A stretch of DNA of 64,000 nt from Micromonospora cremea (GCF_900143515.1 NZ_FSQT01000002.1:310001-374000); one strand, 5' to 3'. Positions 24,266 to 36,457 are shown, numbered from the stretch's first letter. Notes: generated by a model from the sequence alone, not told the origin. A program made the numbers and translations.

Positions 24266-26251
24266 ATGGACACACAGGTCGCCGACACGTTGCTGGGCTC
24301 GCTGATCGACGGGCGCTACCGCATTCGCGGTCGCGTGGCCCGTGGCGGCATGGCGACCGTGTACACCGCAACCGACGAACGCCTCGAGCGCACCGTCGCT
24401 GTCAAGATCATTCACCCGACCCAGGCGCCCGAGGCCCGGGCCCGGATCGCCAACTTCGTGGCCCGGTTCACCGACGAGGCGAAGACCATCGCCCGGCTGA
24501 CCCACCCGAACGTGGTGGCGGTCTACGACCAGGGCACCCACGGCGGGCTGCCGTACCTGGTGATGGAGTACGTCCGCGGCCGCACACTGCGCGACGTGCT
24601 GGCCGAGCGGCGCCGGCTCAACCCGGACGAGGTGCTGGCCATCGCCGAGCAGATGCTCGCCGCGATCGCCGCCGCGCACCGCGCCGGCCTGGTGCACCGA
24701 GACGTCAAACCGGAGAACGTGCTGGTCGCCGAGGCGCCCACCGGTGGTGTCGCCAACCTGGTGGACAGCGTCGTCAAGGTGGCCGACTTCGGGTTGGCCC
24801 GGGCGGTCGAGGCGAGCGCCGACGACGAGCAGGGCAACCAGCTGATGGCCACCGTGGCGTACGTCGCCCCGGAGCTGGTCACCGAGGGCCGGGCCGACCC
24901 GCGCATCGACGTCTACTCGGCGGGCATCGTGCTGTTCGAGATGCTCACCGGTCGGGTGCCCTACGACGGCGACCGCCCGGTGGACGTCGCCTGGCAGCAC
25001 GTCGACCGGGACGTGCCGGCACCGTCGACGCTGGTGCCCGGCCTGCCGCCGATCCTCGACGACCTGGTTCAGCGGGCCACCCGGCGCGATCCCGGTGCCC
25101 GGCCCGCCGACGCCGGGGCGCTGCTGGCCGAGGTGCAGACGGCCCGGGACCACCTGGGCGACGCCAACACCCGTACCGCCGTGCTGCGCCGGGTGACCGA
25201 CGAGCCGCCGGTGTCCCAGCCGACCATGATGGTCGCCACGGTCCGCCCGGCCGAGCGCCCCGCCTGGGCCCGGCTGCCCGAGGGCGGCGGGCAGGGGCCG
25301 GGCCGGCGGCGGGCCGCCCCGGAGCCGTCGGATGGCCTGTGGTCCCGGCTCGCCGCGCTGCGCGGCACGGTGCTGGGCAACCCGCGCGGCCGCCTGGCCG
25401 TCGGAGCCGTGGTGGTGGTGCTGGGCCTGGTGGCCGCGATCGGCGGCTGGTGGTTCGGCGTCGGCCGCTACACGGAGGCCCCGCAGCTGGTCAGCCTGAG
25501 CAAGGCCGACGCGCAGGCGCAGGTCGACCGCGCCGGGCTCACCCTGGCCTACGGCGAGCCGCGCTACGACGAGAAGGCTCCGAAGGACAGCGTGCTGGGG
25601 CAGAGCCCGGCGTCCGCCACCAAGATCGTCAAGGGCGGCACGATCACCCTGACCCTCTCCCTCGGTCCGGAGCGCTTCCCCGTCCCGGACGTGATCGGCA
25701 AGGAGTTCGAGCTGGCCGAGGCCGACCTGGTCAACGCGAAGCTGGTGGTCGCCAAGGGCACCGCCCGCTACGACGACAACCTGCCGGCCGGAGTCGTGGT
25801 GGACAGCTCCCCCAAGGTGGGCGCCGAGGTCAAACCGGGCGCGAAGATCACCCTCATCCTGAGCCGGGGCCGGGCGCCGGTGTCGGTACCGAACCTGGTC
25901 GGCAAGAGCCTGACCGAGGCCCGGACCACCCTGGCCCAGCTCAAGCTGGTGCCGGTCGAAACCTACAAGGACTCCGACAAGCCCAAGGACGAGATCCTGA
26001 GCCAGAGCCCGGCCGACGGCACCGGCGTGGAGAAGGGCACCCAGGTCAAGCTGGACGTCAGCAAGGGCCCGCCGCTGGTGGTCGTGCCCCGGGTGGTCGA
26101 CCTGCCCTGCCCGCAGGCCAAGCAGGTGCTGGAGAGCCAGGGCTTCCCGGTGGCCATCCAGCTCAACCCGAACGCCGCCGTCCGCTTCCAGAACCCCGGC
26201 GAGAACTCACAGGTGCCGCCCGGCACCCAGGTCACCATCGGGTGTTTCTGA
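24266..26251 (+). CDS. Ser/Thr protein kinase with four PASTA repeats (PknL-like)
   Basis: This 661-aa membrane kinase has a cytoplasmic kinase domain (glycine loop RVARGGMATVY, catalytic LVHRDVKPENVLV near residue 142, VADFGLARA near 172). A juxtamembrane linker and one membrane helix (about 376-398) follow, then four extracellular PASTA repeats to the end, of the type that bind muropeptides. Its partner is probably the divergent Rv2175c-like protein. PknL of M. tuberculosis lacks PASTA repeats, so this version should sense the cell wall in addition. ATG 24266 is chosen over the TTG at 24236. Confidence 0.93.
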   Translation: MDTQVADTLLGSLIDGRYRIRGRVARGGMATVYTATDERLERTVAVKIIHPTQAPEARARIANFVARFTDEAKTIARLTHPNVVAVYDQGTHGGLPYLVMEYVRGRTLRDVLAERRRLNPDEVLAIAEQMLAAIAAAHRAGLVHRDVKPENVLVAEAPTGGVANLVDSVVKVADFGLARAVEASADDEQGNQLMATVAYVAPELVTEGRADPRIDVYSAGIVLFEMLTGRVPYDGDRPVDVAWQHVDRDVPAPSTLVPGLPPILDDLVQRATRRDPGARPADAGALLAEVQTARDHLGDANTRTAVLRRVTDEPPVSQPTMMVATVRPAERPAWARLPEGGGQGPGRRRAAPEPSDGLWSRLAALRGTVLGNPRGRLAVGAVVVVLGLVAAIGGWWFGVGRYTEAPQLVSLSKADAQAQVDRAGLTLAYGEPRYDEKAPKDSVLGQSPASATKIVKGGTITLTLSLGPERFPVPDVIGKEFELAEADLVNAKLVVAKGTARYDDNLPAGVVVDSSPKVGAEVKPGAKITLILSRGRAPVSVPNLVGKSLTEARTTLAQLKLVPVETYKDSDKPKDEILSQSPADGTGVEKGTQVKLDVSKGPPLVVVPRVVDLPCPQAKQVLESQGFPVAIQLNPNAAVRFQNPGENSQVPPGTQVTIGCF

Positions 26252-26252
26252 C

Positions 26253-27119
26253 ATGACGGTGACCCGTTCCCGACCGGTCGGCACGCACACCTCCACATCC
26301 GGCGGGCTGGCCAGAGCCGCCCTGCCGTACGCCGACGCGACCGGCGCCGAGGTGGTGCAGGTCTACGTCTCCAACTCGCGGGGCTGGGCGCTGCCCCCCG
26401 GTGACCCGGCGCAGGACATGCTGTTCCGCGACGGCTGCGCCGAGCGGGGCATCCCGGCCTTCATCCACGCCTCGCTGCTGGTCAACCTGGGCTCGCCCAC
26501 CCCGGCCACGGTCGAACGTTCGGCCCAGACGCTGGCGCACGCGCTGCGCCGGGGTGTGGCGATCGGCGCCCGGGCGGTGGTGTTCCACGCGGGCAGTTCG
26601 GTGGACGAGGGGTACGCCGAGGAGGCGATGCGACAGGTCCGCCAGGAGTTGCTGCCGCTGCTCGACTGGACTGCCGAGACCGGCGGGCCGATGCTGCTCG
26701 TCGAGCCGAGCGCGGGCGGCGGCCGGTCGCTCGCCTCCCGGGTGGAGCAGCTCGGGCCCTACCTGGACGCCGTGGACCGGCACCCCATGCTCGGGATCTG
26801 CTTCGACACCTGCCACGCCTGGGCCGCCGGGCACGACCTGGCGGCCGAGGGTGGCATGACAGCGACCCTGGACACGCTGGTGGCCACCGTGGGCGCGGAC
26901 CGGCTGCGGCTGGTGCACGCCAACGACTCGAAGGACCTGTGCGGCTCCACCCGGGACCGGCACGAGAACATCGGTAAGGGCACCATCGGTGAACCCGCCT
27001 TCGCCGAGCTGATGGCCCACCCGGCCACCGCCGGCGTCCCGATCGTCGTGGAGACGCCCAGCGAGAAGCAAATCGGCCACGCCGCCGACATCGCCACCCT
27101 CAGCCGCCTCCGCCCCTAA
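26253..27119 (+). CDS. nfo: Endonuclease IV (AP endonuclease)
   Basis: This 288-aa TIM-barrel zinc enzyme cleaves at abasic sites in base excision repair. Zinc-ligand segments are AVVFHAGSS, MLLVEPSAGG, LGICFDTCHAWAAGHD, RLRLVHANDSKD, and RDRHENIGKG with IVVETPS. ATG 26253 follows the kinase stop by 1 nt, so the two are cotranscribed. Confidence 0.92.
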   Translation: MTVTRSRPVGTHTSTSGGLARAALPYADATGAEVVQVYVSNSRGWALPPGDPAQDMLFRDGCAERGIPAFIHASLLVNLGSPTPATVERSAQTLAHALRRGVAIGARAVVFHAGSSVDEGYAEEAMRQVRQELLPLLDWTAETGGPMLLVEPSAGGGRSLASRVEQLGPYLDAVDRHPMLGICFDTCHAWAAGHDLAAEGGMTATLDTLVATVGADRLRLVHANDSKDLCGSTRDRHENIGKGTIGEPAFAELMAHPATAGVPIVVETPSEKQIGHAADIATLSRLRP

Positions 27120-27178
27120 CCCCACTCCCGCCCTCCGCGCCGCGAGCCGCGCCGCCCAGCGCGCGTCGCGCCAGGCGT

Positions 27179-27233
27179 GCCCCGCCGCGTCGCGCCCCGT
27201 CGGCGCCCCGCCGCGTCGCGCCCCGCCGCGTCC
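27179..27233. repeat. GC-rich degenerate tandem repeats
   Basis: Three imperfect copies of GCCCCGCCGCGTCGC lie after nfo. G-rich matching sequence (27311-27345) lies on the other side of the palindrome at 27247-27310, so the flanks extend the hairpin imperfectly. Confidence 0.6.
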
Positions 27234-27246
27234 GCCGCCCCCGCCA

Positions 27247-27310
27247 CGTCGATCTAGGGGAAATCGGCATGGTTGGAGATCAACTAGCGACGATTCTCCC
27301 TAGATCGACG
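27247..27310 (-). repeat. 64-bp palindromic intergenic repeat, copy 1
   Basis: The ends CGTCGATCTAGGG and CCCTAGATCGACG pair perfectly over 13 bp, and 18 of 20 bp when extended. The core carries GGAGATCAAC. Read on the minus strand it aligns without gaps to copy 2 (39248-39311) at 47 of 64 positions by hand. It lies between convergent nfo and threonine aldolase genes. Confidence 0.8.
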
Positions 27311-27367
27311 CGGCGGGGGGCGGCGGGGGGCGGCGGGAGCGCGGGGCGTGGGGCGTCGCGCGGGGGG

Positions 27368-30454
<3,087 letters not shown>

Positions 30455-30519
30455 GACCACCTCCGTCGACGGGGACATCGAGACTGCCGAGCCGCGAGTC
30501 TGCCACATCGGGCGGGCCC

Positions 30520-30553
30520 CGCCCAACGCCGGCGGCCCGGCCGACGTTGGGCG
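30520..30553. terminator. Hairpin downstream of the chitinase gene
   Basis: CGCCCAACGCCGGC (30520-30533) and GCCGACGTTGGGCG (30540-30553) pair at 13 of 14 positions around a 6-nt loop, about 80 nt past the chitinase stop and upstream of the lipoprotein. Confidence 0.6.
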
Positions 30554-30634
30554 TCGACCGGGCCGGTACGTCGCGGGCGGGGAGGGGCGGTGCGTGCCCC
30601 TACCCGCCGTGTGGGTGGTGCGTCGGCCCTCGGC

Positions 30635-32239
30635 TCAGCCGAGACCGCCCTTGATGGCGCCGATGAGCTCCCCGTTGCCGGTGTCGCCGGAGAGCTCCCA
30701 GAAGAACGCGCCACCGAGGCCCTGGTTCTTCGCGTACGTCATTTTGCCGTTGATGGTCGACGGGGTGTCGTAGCTCCACCAGTTGCTGCCGCACTTGGCG
30801 TACGCGGTGCCGGCGACCGTGCCGGTGGCCGGGCAGGTGTTCTTGAGGACCTTGTAGTCCTCGATGCCCGCCTCGTACGTGCCCGGCGCCGCGCCGGTGG
30901 CGCTGCCGCCCGGGGCGGCCTGGGTGACGCCGGTCCAGCCCCGGCCGTAGAAGCCGATGCCGAGCAGCAGCTTGTTGGCCGGGATGCCCTTGCTCTTGAG
31001 CTTCTGGATCGCCGCGTCGGAGTTGAAGCCCTGCTGGGGAATGCCGGTGTACGACGTGAGCGGGGAGTGCGGGGCGGTCGGGCCCTGGGCGTTGAACGCG
31101 CCGAAGTAGTCGTACGTCATCGGCATCAGCCAGTTGAGGTTGCCGATGGCGCCGGCGTAGTCGGTGGCGTCGATCTTGCCGCCGTTGCTGCCGTCCGCGG
31201 TGATCGCGGCGGTGACCAGGGCGTTGGAGCCGAACCTCGACCGCAGCGCGCTGATCACGTTCCTGAACGCGTTCGGGCCGCTGGCGTCACAGGTCAGGCC
31301 ACAGGCGTTGGGGTACTCCCAGTCGACGTCGATGCCGTCGAAGACGTCCGCCCAGCGCGGGTCCTCGACCAGGTTGTAGCAGCTCTCGGCGAAGGCGGCC
31401 GGGTTCTGCGCGGCCTGGGTGAAGCCGCCGGACCAGGTCCAGCCACCGAAGGACCAGATCACCTTGAGGTGCGGGTTCATCTGCTTGAGCTTGCGCAGCT
31501 GGTTGAAGCTGCCGCGCAGCGGCTGGTCCCAGGTGTCGGCGACGCCGTCGACGCTGTCCGCCGCGGTGTACGCCTTCTCGTAGTCGGCGTAGCTGTCCCC
31601 GATGGCGCAGCGGCCGCCGGTGGTGTTGCCGAAGGCGTACAGGATGTGGGTCAGTTTGGCGGCCGAGCCGCTGGTCTGGATGTTCTTGACGTGGTAGTTG
31701 CGCCCGTACACGCCCCACTCGGCGAAGTAGCCGACGACCTTCTTGGCACCGGGGTTCGGCGGCGGCGTGGTCGGCGGCGGCGTGGTGGGCGGTGGGGGCG
31801 GGGTCGTGGTCGGCGGCGGCGTGGTCGGCGGCGGGGTGCCACCGCCGCACGCTGCGCCGTTGACGGTGCAGTTCAGTGGCGCCTTGTAGGCGCCGGTGCC
31901 GTTGTAGCCCCAGCTGAACGAGGCGCCCGGGGCGAGCGCGCCGCCCCAGCTCTTCTTGACCGCGACGTAGTGGTTGCCGCTGCTGGTCACGTCGGCGTCC
32001 CAGGAGCTGCTGATGGTGGTGCCCGACGGCAGGTCGAACTCGATGCGCCAGGTGCTGACCGTGGCACTCGACCCGTTGGTGACGGTCACCCTCGTCTCGT
32101 GACCGGTCCCCCAGTCCTGTGCCTTGGTGAACGTGGTGGTGACCGTGCCGGCGCCGAACGCGGTGGTCATCGGCACCGCCGCGACGGTCGCGGCGACCAC
32201 GGCACCGGCCCAGAGGGCCCGGCGGAGCGATCTTTTCAT
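30635..32239 (-). CDS. Secreted chitinase: CBM2 plus GH18
   Basis: This 534-aa secreted enzyme hydrolyses beta-1,4 bonds in chitin. Layout: a signal peptide of about 30 residues, then a family 2 carbohydrate-binding module (about 31-130, with TTFTKAQDWGTGHETRVTV and conserved Trp). A Pro/Thr linker (about 135-165) comes next, then a GH18 barrel with the catalytic FDGIDVDWEYPN motif. The product would bind and degrade insoluble chitin. The operator-like palindrome at 32258-32271 is just upstream. Confidence 0.95.
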   Translation of the reverse strand: MKRSLRRALWAGAVVAATVAAVPMTTAFGAGTVTTTFTKAQDWGTGHETRVTVTNGSSATVSTWRIEFDLPSGTTISSSWDADVTSSGNHYVAVKKSWGGALAPGASFSWGYNGTGAYKAPLNCTVNGAACGGGTPPPTTPPPTTTPPPPPTTPPPTTPPPNPGAKKVVGYFAEWGVYGRNYHVKNIQTSGSAAKLTHILYAFGNTTGGRCAIGDSYADYEKAYTAADSVDGVADTWDQPLRGSFNQLRKLKQMNPHLKVIWSFGGWTWSGGFTQAAQNPAAFAESCYNLVEDPRWADVFDGIDVDWEYPNACGLTCDASGPNAFRNVISALRSRFGSNALVTAAITADGSNGGKIDATDYAGAIGNLNWLMPMTYDYFGAFNAQGPTAPHSPLTSYTGIPQQGFNSDAAIQKLKSKGIPANKLLLGIGFYGRGWTGVTQAAPGGSATGAAPGTYEAGIEDYKVLKNTCPATGTVAGTAYAKCGSNWWSYDTPSTINGKMTYAKNQGLGGAFFWELSGDTGNGELIGAIKGGLG

Positions 32240-32257
32240 GAGGCGTCTCCCGAACTG

Positions 32258-32271
32258 TTAGGAAACTTTCC
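32258..32271. promoter_or_regulatory. GGAAACTTTCC palindrome upstream of the chitinase
   Basis: TTAGGAAACTTTCC includes the perfect palindrome GGAAA-C-TTTCC (32261-32271), 22 bp before the chitinase start. I recall similar TTAGGAAA-N-TTTCCTAA elements before secreted hydrolase genes in Micromonosporaceae. A possible promoter lies beyond it on the minus strand (TTGACG, 18 bp, TACCGT). It is a likely repressor site for polysaccharide-degrading genes. Confidence 0.55.
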
Positions 32272-32406
32272 AAAAGAGATGGTGAGACGGTACTCACGGC
32301 GTCATCACTTCGTCAAGATGTACATGTTTCGATTTCTACTGGTGCGTGGACCGCACCTGCTCCGCCCGTCACCGGAGCCCCGCCAGCCGGCGCGTAGCCT
32401 CGGGCC

Positions 32407-32904
32407 ATGACCGTCTTCGACATCCCGATCGACGCCCTCAGCGGCGGCCCCGCCGATCTCGCCCGATACCGCGGCCGGGCGCTGCTGGTCGTCAACGTGG
32501 CCTCCCGCTGCGGCCTCACCCCCCAGTACGCCGGCCTCCAGACCCTCGCGGACTCCTACGCCGACCGCGGCCTGGTGGTGCTCGGCGTGCCCTGCAACCA
32601 GTTCGCCGGGCAGGAGCCGGGCAGCGCCGCCGAGATCAGCGACTTCTGCCAGGTCAACTACGGCGTCACCTTCCCGCTGACCGAAAAGGTCGACGTCAAC
32701 GGCCCCGACCGGCACCCGCTCTACGCCGCGCTGGTGGACACCCCGGACGCCGACGGGCACACCGGGGACGTCCGGTGGAACTTCGAGAAGTTCCTGGTGG
32801 CGCCGGACGGCACGGTCGCCGCCCGGTTCGCCCCCACGGTCGAGCCCGGCGCCGACGAGCTGCGCGCCGCCATCGAGAAGGTGCTACCCGCCGCCACGGC
32901 CTGA
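32407..32904 (+). CDS. Glutathione peroxidase-family thiol peroxidase
   Basis: This 165-aa thioredoxin-fold peroxidase has its peroxidatic Cys at residue 35 (VNVASRCGLTPQY), then GVPCNQFAGQEPGS with the Gln, and WNFEKFLV with the Trp and Asn of the catalytic tetrad. The second Cys near 59 and another in ISDFCQVNYG could serve as resolving Cys. Actinobacteria lack glutathione, so the reductant is probably thioredoxin. Confidence 0.93.
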   Translation: MTVFDIPIDALSGGPADLARYRGRALLVVNVASRCGLTPQYAGLQTLADSYADRGLVVLGVPCNQFAGQEPGSAAEISDFCQVNYGVTFPLTEKVDVNGPDRHPLYAALVDTPDADGHTGDVRWNFEKFLVAPDGTVAARFAPTVEPGADELRAAIEKVLPAATA

Positions 32905-32921
32905 CCCCGACCGCCGCCCCG

Positions 32922-32997
32922 CGTCGATCATGGACCTGTGGTGCCGGACCTGCGGCGCTTCGCCGGACTCGCCCCCACCACGACCCCATGATCGACG
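32922..32997. repeat. GATCATGG-ended palindrome in a convergent gap
   Basis: CGTCGATCATGG (32922-32933) and CCATGATCGACG (32986-32997) pair perfectly. It lies between the convergent peroxidase and GNAT genes and shares its GTCGATC ends with the 64-bp repeat family. Confidence 0.75.
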
Positions 32998-33009
32998 GGC
33001 GGCAGGGCG

Positions 33010-33852
33010 TCAGCGCGCGACGAAGCGCCACTGCGCCGCGTCGGACAGCGGGTGGTAGCCGAGGGATCGGTAGATCTTGTTGCTGGTCGGGTTGGACAGG
33101 TCGGTGTAGAGCGCGCACGCGGTGGCACCGGTGTTCAGGGCGTACTGACTGACGTGGGCGACACAGCCGCTGGCGTAGCCGCGCCCCCGCCACGCCGGGG
33201 GCGTGTACACGCCGCTGATTCGGACCACCCCGGCGACCGGCCGGCTCAGCCAGGCCGTCGAGACCGGTGTGCCGGCCTGCTCCCACAGCCACAGCAGGTC
33301 GCCGTGCGGCAGGCGGGCGCCGATCTGCCCGGCCGCGTCGACCGGCGGACCGTCGGGCATCGTCTCCGCGGCGTACGCGGCGGCCCAGGCGATCAGCAGG
33401 TCCCGGTCCGCGGCGGCGGCCGGGCGGGCGCGTCCGGGCACACCCACCGGCGGCCGGACCGCGTCCAGTCGGAAGATCCGCTGCGCGGTGCCGGGTACGG
33501 CGATCCGGTCGGCGTGTTCGGCGTACCGCTGGGCGAACTCGGCCACGGCCGGGACCGGGCCGTGCACCTCGACCAGCGGCGGCACCGCCCGGACGAAGTG
33601 CTCGGCGAGCGCCCGCGCGACCTCCGCCGACACCGCGCCGAGCAGCGGCCCGCGCGGCGGCGTGTGCACCGCCGCACCCACCGTCGCTCCGTCGACCACC
33701 CGGACGAACCGCTCGCCCCCGGAGAGTGGCACGTCACCGGAGAGCCGGTCCCCGACCAGAGTGAGCAGTACGTTGTGCAGGACGGGCTCGCGATGCAACC
33801 AGGCGTCGGCTGCGGCGGCGAAGGTCGCGAGATCCTCGGTCAGACACTGCAC
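33010..33852 (-). CDS. GNAT-family N-acetyltransferase
   Basis: This 280-aa protein has its GNAT domain in the C-terminal half, with ISGVYTPPAWRGRGYASGCVAHVSQ as the acetyl-CoA loop and SNPTSNKIYRSLGYHPLSD as the final motif. The N-terminal half (about 1-130) is a second, degenerate GNAT-like fold, as in double-domain acetyltransferases. GTG 33852 is the best start in frame. The substrate is unknown. Confidence 0.85.
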   Translation of the reverse strand: MQCLTEDLATFAAAADAWLHREPVLHNVLLTLVGDRLSGDVPLSGGERFVRVVDGATVGAAVHTPPRGPLLGAVSAEVARALAEHFVRAVPPLVEVHGPVPAVAEFAQRYAEHADRIAVPGTAQRIFRLDAVRPPVGVPGRARPAAAADRDLLIAWAAAYAAETMPDGPPVDAAGQIGARLPHGDLLWLWEQAGTPVSTAWLSRPVAGVVRISGVYTPPAWRGRGYASGCVAHVSQYALNTGATACALYTDLSNPTSNKIYRSLGYHPLSDAAQWRFVAR

Positions 33853-33948
33853 GGAGGCATTCTGCGCACCCGTCGACGCCTCGACAACCGGAATAACCCA
33901 CCACGGCGGTCGGGAATGTGTCGCGGGTGGACGGAGTTGGGAACCAAC

Positions 33949-34623
33949 ATGACAACTGTGGGACTGATCGGCAGTGGCAACATCGGCGGCACCGTGGCCC
34001 GGCTGGCGGTGGCCGGCGGCTACGACGTGGTGCTGAGCAACTCGCGGGGGCCGGAGACGCTCACCGACCTGGTCGACGAGCTGGGCGAGCACGCCAGCGC
34101 CGGCACGGCACAGGACGCGGCGCAGGTCGGCGACCTCGTGGTGGTCAGCGTTCCGCTGAAGGCCTACCGGGCGGTGCCGGTGGAGCCGCTGGCCGGCAAG
34201 GTCGTCATCGACACCAACAACTACTACCCGCAGCGCGACGGGAACTTCCCGGAGCTGGACTCCGGCGAGGTCACCAGCAGCGAACTGCTCCAGCAGCACC
34301 TGCCGGACGCCCGGGTGGTCAAGGTCTTCAACAACATCTTCTTCAAGCACCTGGCCTCGCTGGCCCGGCCGTTGGGCGCGGCCGACCGCAGCGCCCTCGC
34401 GATCGCCGGCGACGACGCCGCCGCCAAGGCCGAGGTGACGGAATTCCTGGACCGGATCGGCTACGACGCGGTGGACGTCGGCCCGCTGGCCGAGGGGTGG
34501 CGCTACCAGCCGGACACCCCGGCCTACGGCACGCTCTACTCGGCCGACCCGACCAACTGGGAGCACCCGAAGCGGGGCGACGCCGACACGCTGCGCGCCC
34601 TCCTGGCCGCCGCCATCCGCTGA
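33949..34623 (+). CDS. NADP/F420-dependent oxidoreductase (Fno-like)
   Basis: This 224-aa Rossmann protein has a dinucleotide-binding loop at its start (VGLIGSGNIGGTVARLA), LSNSRGPETL for the NADP phosphate, and VVKVFNNIFFKHL. The family includes F420H2:NADP oxidoreductases that exchange hydride between F420 and NADP. F420 is common in this order, so the assignment is reasonable, but the domain also occurs in other NADP reductases. Confidence 0.8.
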   Translation: MTTVGLIGSGNIGGTVARLAVAGGYDVVLSNSRGPETLTDLVDELGEHASAGTAQDAAQVGDLVVVSVPLKAYRAVPVEPLAGKVVIDTNNYYPQRDGNFPELDSGEVTSSELLQQHLPDARVVKVFNNIFFKHLASLARPLGAADRSALAIAGDDAAAKAEVTEFLDRIGYDAVDVGPLAEGWRYQPDTPAYGTLYSADPTNWEHPKRGDADTLRALLAAAIR

Positions 34624-34635
34624 CCGTCACCGCTG

Positions 34636-34659
34636 GGCGGGGCCATCTGCGGCCTCGCC
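34636..34659. terminator. Hairpin at the end of convergent genes
   Basis: GGCGGGGCC (34636-34644) pairs with GGCCTCGCC (34651-34659) at 8 of 9 positions over a 6-nt loop. It fills the 35-bp gap and touches the GT87 stop codon. Confidence 0.55.
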
Positions 34660-36260
34660 TAGCGGGTGGTCGTCCGTAGGGCGGCGGCGAGTTCGTCGTC
34701 GTAGCTCGCGATCGGCTGGCCGTCCGAGGCGTACGCGACGAGCCGACCCTGTGCCATGCTCGCCGACCGGAACGAGAACGTCCGCGTCCCCGGGTAGGCG
34801 GCGAGCAGGGGAATGGTCCGGGGCGCCCCGCCCGGCGCGGAGTAGTACTCCAATCGGGCCACCTGCCCGGAGACCACGCCGTTGACACGCACCTTGGTCT
34901 TCTCGGCCCGGGTGCCGAAGGTGACCGGCGCCTCGGTGCCGTAGGCGACGCACTCGACGGGGCCACGGCAGACGAAGAAGTATCGCGGGTTGACCACGTC
35001 GTCGAGGGTGTACGCCTTGAAGGTCGGATCCGCTCCGGCGGGCAGCGGTTGCACGGCGAAGAACGCCACCGCCACCGTGGCCGTGACGCCCACCCGCCAC
35101 CAGGCCCGCCCGACGGCCGGTCGCCGGTTCGTCCGGGCGGCGGCGACCGCGACGCCACCGAAGCCGGCCAGGCACAGCAGGCACACCCCGACGGCGCGGG
35201 CGTTCTCGAACAGGAACTGCACGCCCGGCCGCATCGACACCGGGCTGAGCACCGCGCCCAACGAGACGACCATGGCGGCGAGCAGCGCCGCGCCGGCGGC
35301 CCGCTGGGTGACGCCGGACGCGCCGATCAGCAGCATCGCGGCGAGCACCGGCCACACCTGATGATGGGTCCAGGAGACCGGGGACGCGGCCACGGTGGCG
35401 CAGCCGACGAGCACCGCGGCGTGCCCGGGGCGGCCCTGCGCGGTCAACTGCCGGGCGCGCAGCAGCGCCGCCGCGCAGATGAGCGCCACCAGGCCGGCCC
35501 AGAGGAGGGGCAGCGCCGTCTCGTCGACCCCGATGCGCAGCAGCATCCCGTGCACGGACTGGTTGCCGAGCGAGGCCAGGTTGCCGATCCGGGAGGTCTG
35601 CCGCACGGCCTCGGTCCAGTAGGTCCAGCTCTCGCCGGGCAGCACGATCGCGGCGAGCCCGGCGCAGCCCACGAAAGTCGCCGCCGCGCGGGCGGCGTCG
35701 CGGTAGCGACCGGTGGCGAGGAAGTAGACCACGAACAGCAGTGGGGTCAGCTTGATCGCCGCGGCCACCCCGACCAGCACGCCACGCACCCGGGGTGGAA
35801 CCAGGCCCATCCCGTCCAGCAGGGCCATCAGCACGACGAAGATGCTGACCTGCCCGAAGCGCAGGTTGCTCTGCACCGGCGCGGAGAGCATCAGCACCGC
35901 GGCCGCCACCGCCACGACGAGCGGGCGACGGGACCGTCGGGCGGTCAGCGCGACACCGACCGACCCGGCGATGGCGACGACCGCAGCGCACGTCGCCACC
36001 AGCCAGACCGCCTGCAACACGCCCTCGCTGACGGCGGTGATCGGCCCCAGCACGAGGGCGGCGAAAGGCGGATAGGTGAACGGCCCCCCGTTCTCCGCCA
36101 CGTACCCGTACAGCGGCCGCCCGGTTTGCAGGTCGGACAACGCTCCGTAGTAGATGTGCAGGTCAGAGAGCCGGTCCTCGCGCCGCAGTACGAGCACACA
36201 GGACACCAACGCGACGACGACGAAGGCCGCCCACACCAGCGCCACCCTGCGATCCCGCAT
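34659..36260 (-). CDS. GT87-type polyprenol-phosphate-mannose-dependent mannosyltransferase
   Basis: This 533-aa membrane protein has about ten helices and the GT-C acidic motif after the first helix (REDRLSDLHIYYGAL). Other family features are GRPLYGYVAENGGPFTYPP, VGVAAAIKLTPLLF and SPVSWTHHQVW. It belongs to the DUF2029/alpha-1,2-mannosyltransferase group that includes Rv2181 (MptC) and PimE, which decorate lipomannan and PIMs. A C-terminal extracytoplasmic domain of about 130 residues (from LPAGADPTFKAYTL) is beyond the usual core. The precise acceptor is unknown. Confidence 0.85.
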   Translation of the reverse strand: MRDRRVALVWAAFVVVALVSCVLVLRREDRLSDLHIYYGALSDLQTGRPLYGYVAENGGPFTYPPFAALVLGPITAVSEGVLQAVWLVATCAAVVAIAGSVGVALTARRSRRPLVVAVAAAVLMLSAPVQSNLRFGQVSIFVVLMALLDGMGLVPPRVRGVLVGVAAAIKLTPLLFVVYFLATGRYRDAARAAATFVGCAGLAAIVLPGESWTYWTEAVRQTSRIGNLASLGNQSVHGMLLRIGVDETALPLLWAGLVALICAAALLRARQLTAQGRPGHAAVLVGCATVAASPVSWTHHQVWPVLAAMLLIGASGVTQRAAGAALLAAMVVSLGAVLSPVSMRPGVQFLFENARAVGVCLLCLAGFGGVAVAAARTNRRPAVGRAWWRVGVTATVAVAFFAVQPLPAGADPTFKAYTLDDVVNPRYFFVCRGPVECVAYGTEAPVTFGTRAEKTKVRVNGVVSGQVARLEYYSAPGGAPRTIPLLAAYPGTRTFSFRSASMAQGRLVAYASDGQPIASYDDELAAALRTTTR

Positions 36261-36457
36261 CGACCGAGAATAGGGGACCGCGGCGGTGGGCGGCGACCCG
36301 TCCACATCGCGTCAAACTCCGGCTGATCGGCCCGGACATTCATCGATACCTGACAAAAAACAGCGACATGCCGGTGACAACTTGCGTCGTGGTCCCGTAC
36401 ACGGGACTCTGTTCCCTGGGTTGCCGCCCGCTCACCGACCGTGCTCTCGGAGGCGAC

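Noticed and set aside
26510..26522. GAACGTTC inside nfo
   Set aside because: It lacks the four-base spacer of a LexA box and lies inside the coding region.
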